DNA of 64,000 nt. Origin: Prevotella sp. (GTDB lineage Bacteria > Bacteroidota > Bacteroidia > Bacteroidales > Bacteroidaceae). The translations under genes were made by a program, and so were the position numbers. Shown piece after piece: positions 60,323 through 64,000 of the stretch. The stretch lies in contig JAFWSS010000069.1 in NCBI GenBank assembly GCA_017524385.1, forward strand, positions 1 through 64,000, read 5' to 3'. Under the pieces are notes generated by a model. The model made no database searches, was not told the DNA's origin, and saw only the letters and a list, made by a program, of their open reading frames with translations. How positions within the stretch are numbered: the first letter of the stretch is position 1; each line of letters opens with the position of its first letter.

Positions 60323-62971
60323 ATGAAAACAGTTTTGCTTTCCATTTTGCTATTTTTGAGTGTCTCTTTGGCAAGTGCGGTTGACAAAGCGTCGCTTGGT
60401 TTCGCGCGGGTACAAGACCCACCCCTGCGACTTCAGGGGGCATTTGCACAAGGGCGCTTTACACCCTCGGATACTGCCTTTGAGGCGTATCTGGTTGGGC
60501 CAGGCGATTCCACGGTGATGGCTGTGCCAAGTCCCACAGAAGGCGTGATCACCAGCGTCTTTGTAGGTGAACAGCAGATGAAAGACGACATCTTGCAGAT
60601 GTTGGCACGTTTCGCCACATATATGAAAAATGATTTTCAGGAGTGCAAGGAGCCCAACAGTCTCAATGAACCGTGCGGTTGCTTCAAGGGCGAGAATACC
60701 ATGGGCAGTGACGAAAGGGGTGTCAGACCAAATGCCGACCTTTCCATGGTGTGTGCTTTCCTCGTGAAATATGGAAAGGGTAGGGTGGAGTTGCCCGATG
60801 GTGTCACATGGGATGACTTGCAGCAAATAGCCATGAAGAGCCTCGTCTTCGCATACAGCACACACAAGGCCAACAAACTCAAGGTGTGTGCCGGCAACCG
60901 ATACTGGGGTAGCACGGCTGTTGGTGATGCTGTCTGGGAGAGTTCATTATGGGCCTTGTCGGTCGCATATTCTGCTTTCTTCCAATGGCATCTCCTTTCC
61001 GACACGCAGAAAAGCCATGTCTATCAACTCCTCAAGGCGGAATGTAATTATGAATTGGAAAGGGCCATTCCAACAGGGTATGTTGGCGACACCAAGGCGG
61101 AAGAGAACGGATGGGAGGTGGATGTACTAGCTGCCACGTTGGGACTGTTCCCCGATGACGAACTCGCACCGAAATGGTTTGAAAGGCTCAGGGAATTCGC
61201 CATCAACTGCCATTCCCAAAAAGACGATGCCGACAACAACCAAGTGATTGACCCGGAATATGACGGCAAGACCATCAAGGAACTATTCAGAGGGCAAAAC
61301 CTCTATGATGACTTCACTCTACAGAACCATGATTATTTTCACACCTCCTATCAAAACGTAGTCATCCAGGAATTGGGAGAGGCGGCATTGGCACTCAAAT
61401 TGTTCCAGAAAGAATTGCATGGTGAGGAGAAGTGGAAAACCAGAGCATTGATGCACAACAACGACAACGTGATGCAGAAGGTGCTCTATTGGTTGGCACT
61501 GGCAGATGGAGAACTTGCCATGCCCAATGGCAACGACTGGAGCCTCTTCCTCTACGACCAGATTACGTCCTACAGCACAAACGCTTGCTTCTTGAGAGAC
61601 CCAAAGGCGCTGATGCTTGAAAACCTTGCTTACAAGATGATCAAGGCAAGGCAGACCACCACCACCGACGGGAGTTGGTTGCTCAGGGCAGACGTGGGGG
61701 CAAGAAGGATGGGGGTTCAGGCGCATCGCGTCATGATGACGTGGCTCATGCATGAGATGATGCCCACCGCAGGACTGAAACCGATGGAATGGGATTGCTT
61801 CAACCGTGAATATGGCAGGGCAAAGGTGTTCTACACTCAGAATATCGTGAGGGCGGCCAACGAGCATCGGTTTGTCACTTTCTCATGGAGCAAGGGCTTG
61901 GAAAGTTACACCGGGTATATTGCTGCCAATTCCGTGGACAAGAACAAGGTCGTCATGCCCTTCAGACTCAACAACACAGGCAACTTCCTCGGATGGTATG
62001 TGGTGCAAGGCATGAGCACCGATGCCGTACCCGTCGTTGGAAACAACTGTCGGTTGGATGGCAACAGTTTTGTGATGAATGGTGAAATCAACACCAATGA
62101 TTCCACCCTCAACAACCGCTTCGTTCTCTATGCCACCCCGGGAAATGCCGTCGTATATGCCGACCTCGTGCAAGCGAACGACAGTGCAACCATCGTCAAG
62201 GAAAGAGGAGGACTGATGGCCATCAGCGTGGACGAGTTGACAAAAACCAAGCGCACTTTCCACACCGCAGACGGCGACCTACTGCTTGATGGCAGCGTGA
62301 TGACCACCATGTTTGGACCATGGCTCAATATCGACAATATGTTGGGCGTGGTGTCGTTGGGGCGCAAGCAGATGGCGTTCGGCGAGAAAAACCCTTACAA
62401 TTCCATCATGACCTCAAAACTCTATTCATCGTTTTCCGATGAGGCCAGGAAGGTGGCCAAGGGTGATGTCGTTGACCGCAGAGCTTTTGTTTATTATTCC
62501 AACATCGATGCAGAGACCACTGCACAGTTGGCGAAACTCAACATTCAACTCCCAACCGCCGATGGATGGAATGCTGTTTTGGCTTTCGACCCAGACAGCA
62601 CCGCATTCCTGCTGCTTGCACGTTTTGCGGGGGAAAGACAAAGCGTGCTAAAAGATGTCATGACGCCTTTTGGTGCACCTGTGTTCTTTCCGAGATGCAC
62701 CATCACGGAGAACGGTTCTGAAGCTTCCTTTGTCGCAAAGGAAAACCACTCTCTGGTTCAGGTGGTCAGATTCTTCATCGATGGGAAGGGGGTAGAGGCT
62801 GCCCAAGAAGGAGGTGATGCCATTCGCTTGCACAACCTCACCAAGGGGGCAAACACCATTTTTGTGAATGCTTTCATTAATGGCAAGAGACACTCCAAGA
62901 TATTGAAAATCAAGAAGAAAGACTTGAGAGTCACGCTGAAGGCAGACGAATTGTTGGTGGAGAAAATGTAG
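60323..62971 (+). CDS. Large secreted protein, possible (alpha/alpha)-barrel polysaccharide-active enzyme
   Basis: 882 residues with a signal peptide (cleavage near ASAV). Residues about 90-520 are helical and contain conserved-looking aromatic and His-rich blocks such as FTLQNHDYFHTSYQNVVIQE, WESSLWALSVAYSAFF and RRMGVQAHRVMMTWLMHE, which could form an alpha/alpha toroid like polysaccharide lyases and related hydrolases. Residues about 550-860 are strand-rich and resemble a beta-sandwich. I cannot assign a family. No other glycan gene is directly adjacent; the preceding gap (60175-60322) holds nothing clear. Confidence 0.6.
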   Translation: MKTVLLSILLFLSVSLASAVDKASLGFARVQDPPLRLQGAFAQGRFTPSDTAFEAYLVGPGDSTVMAVPSPTEGVITSVFVGEQQMKDDILQMLARFATYMKNDFQECKEPNSLNEPCGCFKGENTMGSDERGVRPNADLSMVCAFLVKYGKGRVELPDGVTWDDLQQIAMKSLVFAYSTHKANKLKVCAGNRYWGSTAVGDAVWESSLWALSVAYSAFFQWHLLSDTQKSHVYQLLKAECNYELERAIPTGYVGDTKAEENGWEVDVLAATLGLFPDDELAPKWFERLREFAINCHSQKDDADNNQVIDPEYDGKTIKELFRGQNLYDDFTLQNHDYFHTSYQNVVIQELGEAALALKLFQKELHGEEKWKTRALMHNNDNVMQKVLYWLALADGELAMPNGNDWSLFLYDQITSYSTNACFLRDPKALMLENLAYKMIKARQTTTTDGSWLLRADVGARRMGVQAHRVMMTWLMHEMMPTAGLKPMEWDCFNREYGRAKVFYTQNIVRAANEHRFVTFSWSKGLESYTGYIAANSVDKNKVVMPFRLNNTGNFLGWYVVQGMSTDAVPVVGNNCRLDGNSFVMNGEINTNDSTLNNRFVLYATPGNAVVYADLVQANDSATIVKERGGLMAISVDELTKTKRTFHTADGDLLLDGSVMTTMFGPWLNIDNMLGVVSLGRKQMAFGEKNPYNSIMTSKLYSSFSDEARKVAKGDVVDRRAFVYYSNIDAETTAQLAKLNIQLPTADGWNAVLAFDPDSTAFLLLARFAGERQSVLKDVMTPFGAPVFFPRCTITENGSEASFVAKENHSLVQVVRFFIDGKGVEAAQEGGDAIRLHNLTKGANTIFVNAFINGKRHSKILKIKKKDLRVTLKADELLVEKM

Positions 62972-62991
62972 GTTGCGGCTAGTCGCAACTT
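62970..62991. terminator. Small bidirectional hairpin
   Basis: GTTGCG (62972-62977) and CGCAAC (62984-62989) form a 6-base stem, extended by weak outer pairs, between two convergent genes. There is no T run, so confidence is low. Confidence 0.4.
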
Positions 62992-62993
62992 CA

Positions 62994-64000
62994 TCAATGG
63001 AATAACATCCATGCGATGAGCACCAGTAGCCAGAAAATGAACAGATAGATGCACCCCAATTTCTTCATCAAGGCCATAGACGCTGTTAGCTGGTGTTTCC
63101 TAGAGGGAATGACTTTAAATCTTTCCCTCAAGCTTACATTTTCATAAGGTTCCTCCACACTTTCTTCCTTGATTTCTTCGGGTGTTTCTAGTTCCTTTTT
63201 TTCAATGTCTTCTAAATAGGATTGGTAGGCTTTCTCCCATTCCCTTGCCAAATTGTCAAACCTTTTCTTGGTGGCCTCCATGACAGCCAAGTCCCTGCAT
63301 CTCCTCGCAATTTTGGGGAGGATGAAGATATTGCCTGCTTTGTTGCTCAGACATAATTCTGTAAAGCTCCAGATTTTTTCGATATACTTCTCGGCTCTTG
63401 CCTGATAGATGGCATTGTCTTCCCCAAGGATGTCTTTCAAAGCTTCGATATGTTCTGATAGTGGAAGGAATTGTTCGAGCGTTTCTTTCATGGCTTCCGT
63501 GTGCCTTGGGTTTATACCTACCACCTTTTTATAAAAGTCTTCAAGGCATCGGTTGTGGTAGTCGGAAGCTTTCTCGTCTATCTGCTGCTGCCACATCGCC
63601 GTAATGGCATCGTCTTTAGCAGAGTGGGATAGGGGTTTGAAAGAGTTGCGAAGGACTGAAATGTTCACCTCTCGGCAAAGGGTGTCGAGAAAGAGTTTAA
63701 TGTCTGTTTCTTTCTTATGCAGGCACATTGCCAGGTAAAGGACGTCTTGCCAATTATTCATAATAAGCCCGGCCGTCAGCATGTTTTGGAGGGCAGCATG
63801 GTCGTTACGCCCGGAGAGGCAGGCCATGGCCTCATCAACTTTCTTTTCGGAGAACAAGTTGACAAACTGTTCATCCTCATCATTATGTTTCTCAAACCAG
63901 AACATGGCATACCTGTCCTTTTCAGAAGGATTTCTTAAAAGGTCTTCAGCACTTTTCACTTCTTGTTCTGTCAACACCAAGTCTGAAAGCCAACGGTTCA
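62994..64000 (-). CDS. Helical protein with C-terminal membrane anchor, 5' end outside window
   Basis: The frame is open to the right edge. An in-frame TTG at 63980 is a possible start, but NRWLSDLVLTEQEVKSAEDLLRNPSEKDRYAMFWFE continues upstream, and the LLRNPSEKDRYAMFWFE block resembles the region after a J-domain-like helix, so the N-terminus probably lies beyond the window. The body (about 320 residues) is helical with TPR-like stretches, then an acidic linker and one C-terminal membrane helix (YLFIFWLLVLIAWMLF). It overlaps nothing and converges on the secreted enzyme gene. Function unknown; the anchor and helical repeats recall scaffold proteins of membrane signalling systems. Confidence 0.65.
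   Translation of the reverse strand, partial: NRWLSDLVLTEQEVKSAEDLLRNPSEKDRYAMFWFEKHNDEDEQFVNLFSEKKVDEAMACLSGRNDHAALQNMLTAGLIMNNWQDVLYLAMCLHKKETDIKLFLDTLCREVNISVLRNSFKPLSHSAKDDAITAMWQQQIDEKASDYHNRCLEDFYKKVVGINPRHTEAMKETLEQFLPLSEHIEALKDILGEDNAIYQARAEKYIEKIWSFTELCLSNKAGNIFILPKIARRCRDLAVMEATKKRFDNLAREWEKAYQSYLEDIEKKELETPEEIKEESVEEPYENVSLRERFKVIPSRKHQLTASMALMKKLGCIYLFIFWLLVLIAWMLFH

Overview
The window looks like the chromosome of a Bacteroidales member, most likely Prevotella or a close relative. Many intergenic regions carry the Bacteroidota promoter signature (a TANNTTTG -7 box, often with TTTG 19-20 bases upstream). The gene content also fits: secreted GH2/GH27/GH30/GH92/CE7 carbohydrate enzymes, TlpA-like and TonB-C proteins, a split transketolase, an acyl-ACP thioesterase, and C-terminal GQ..(V/L)...(I/V)..GKK tails. 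I saw no rRNA, tRNA, CRISPR array or intact insertion sequence. This assignment is inference from gene content.

Region 1 (1-10.6 kb) is a surface-glycan locus. It holds the end of an MBOAT acyltransferase, an SGNH/DltD-like protein, two LicD phosphotransferases, a cytidylyltransferase/pentitol-phosphate dehydrogenase/pentulose epimerase cassette predicted to make a CDP-pentitol, and an opposing six-gene operon (ACP, SDR, KAS III, VOC protein, FkbH-like protein, ACP) predicted to build a small glycerate-derived acyl group on a carrier protein. Together these look like a dual-decoration system: phosphopentitol through LicD and an unusual acyl group through MBOAT/SGNH. This is the best candidate for an undescribed system. 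A pair of dyad repeats sits at the operon's promoter.

Region 2 (10.6-19.3 kb) has a membrane protein with a small upstream ORF, greA, and a phosphosignalling island: two FHA-type proteins with zinc ribbons, a PP2C phosphatase with a membrane anchor and variable tail, a secreted repeat protein, and a Ser/Thr kinase whose transmembrane helix is cut by an in-frame TAG ahead of a coiled-coil/SH3 domain.

Region 3 (19.3-39.5 kb) is mainly glycan degradation and envelope functions: GH27, split transketolase halves separated by a 60-bp repeat, a TonB-C protein beside a GH92-TonB-C fusion, an M50-like protease, a TlpA-like protein, ThuA, GH30, TfoX-N, DUF4153, GH2 and an M28 peptidase. A broken polyvalent ADP-ribosyltransferase-type gene at 38.2-39.1 kb marks an old mobile-element visit.

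Region 4 (39.9-53 kb) is a redox and small-molecule block: thioesterase, SDR, flavodoxin-like proteins, CE7 esterase, CDF transporter, DUF362 protein, and an AraC regulator divergent from an aldo/keto reductase, amidohydrolase-ABM, flavodoxin, aldo/keto reductase, CMD-cupin operon. Decayed fragments of a DMT transporter and of a second DUF362 gene lie in it.

Region 5 (53-64 kb) holds small secreted proteins (dockerin-only protein, retropepsin-like lipoprotein, SH3 protein), a 5'-truncated M4 peptidase, a frameshifted membrane protein overlapping a Cys/His amidase-like gene, a phosphodiester-glycosidase-like protein, a tyrosine-type phosphatase, a large secreted protein of unknown activity, and a partial gene running off the right edge.
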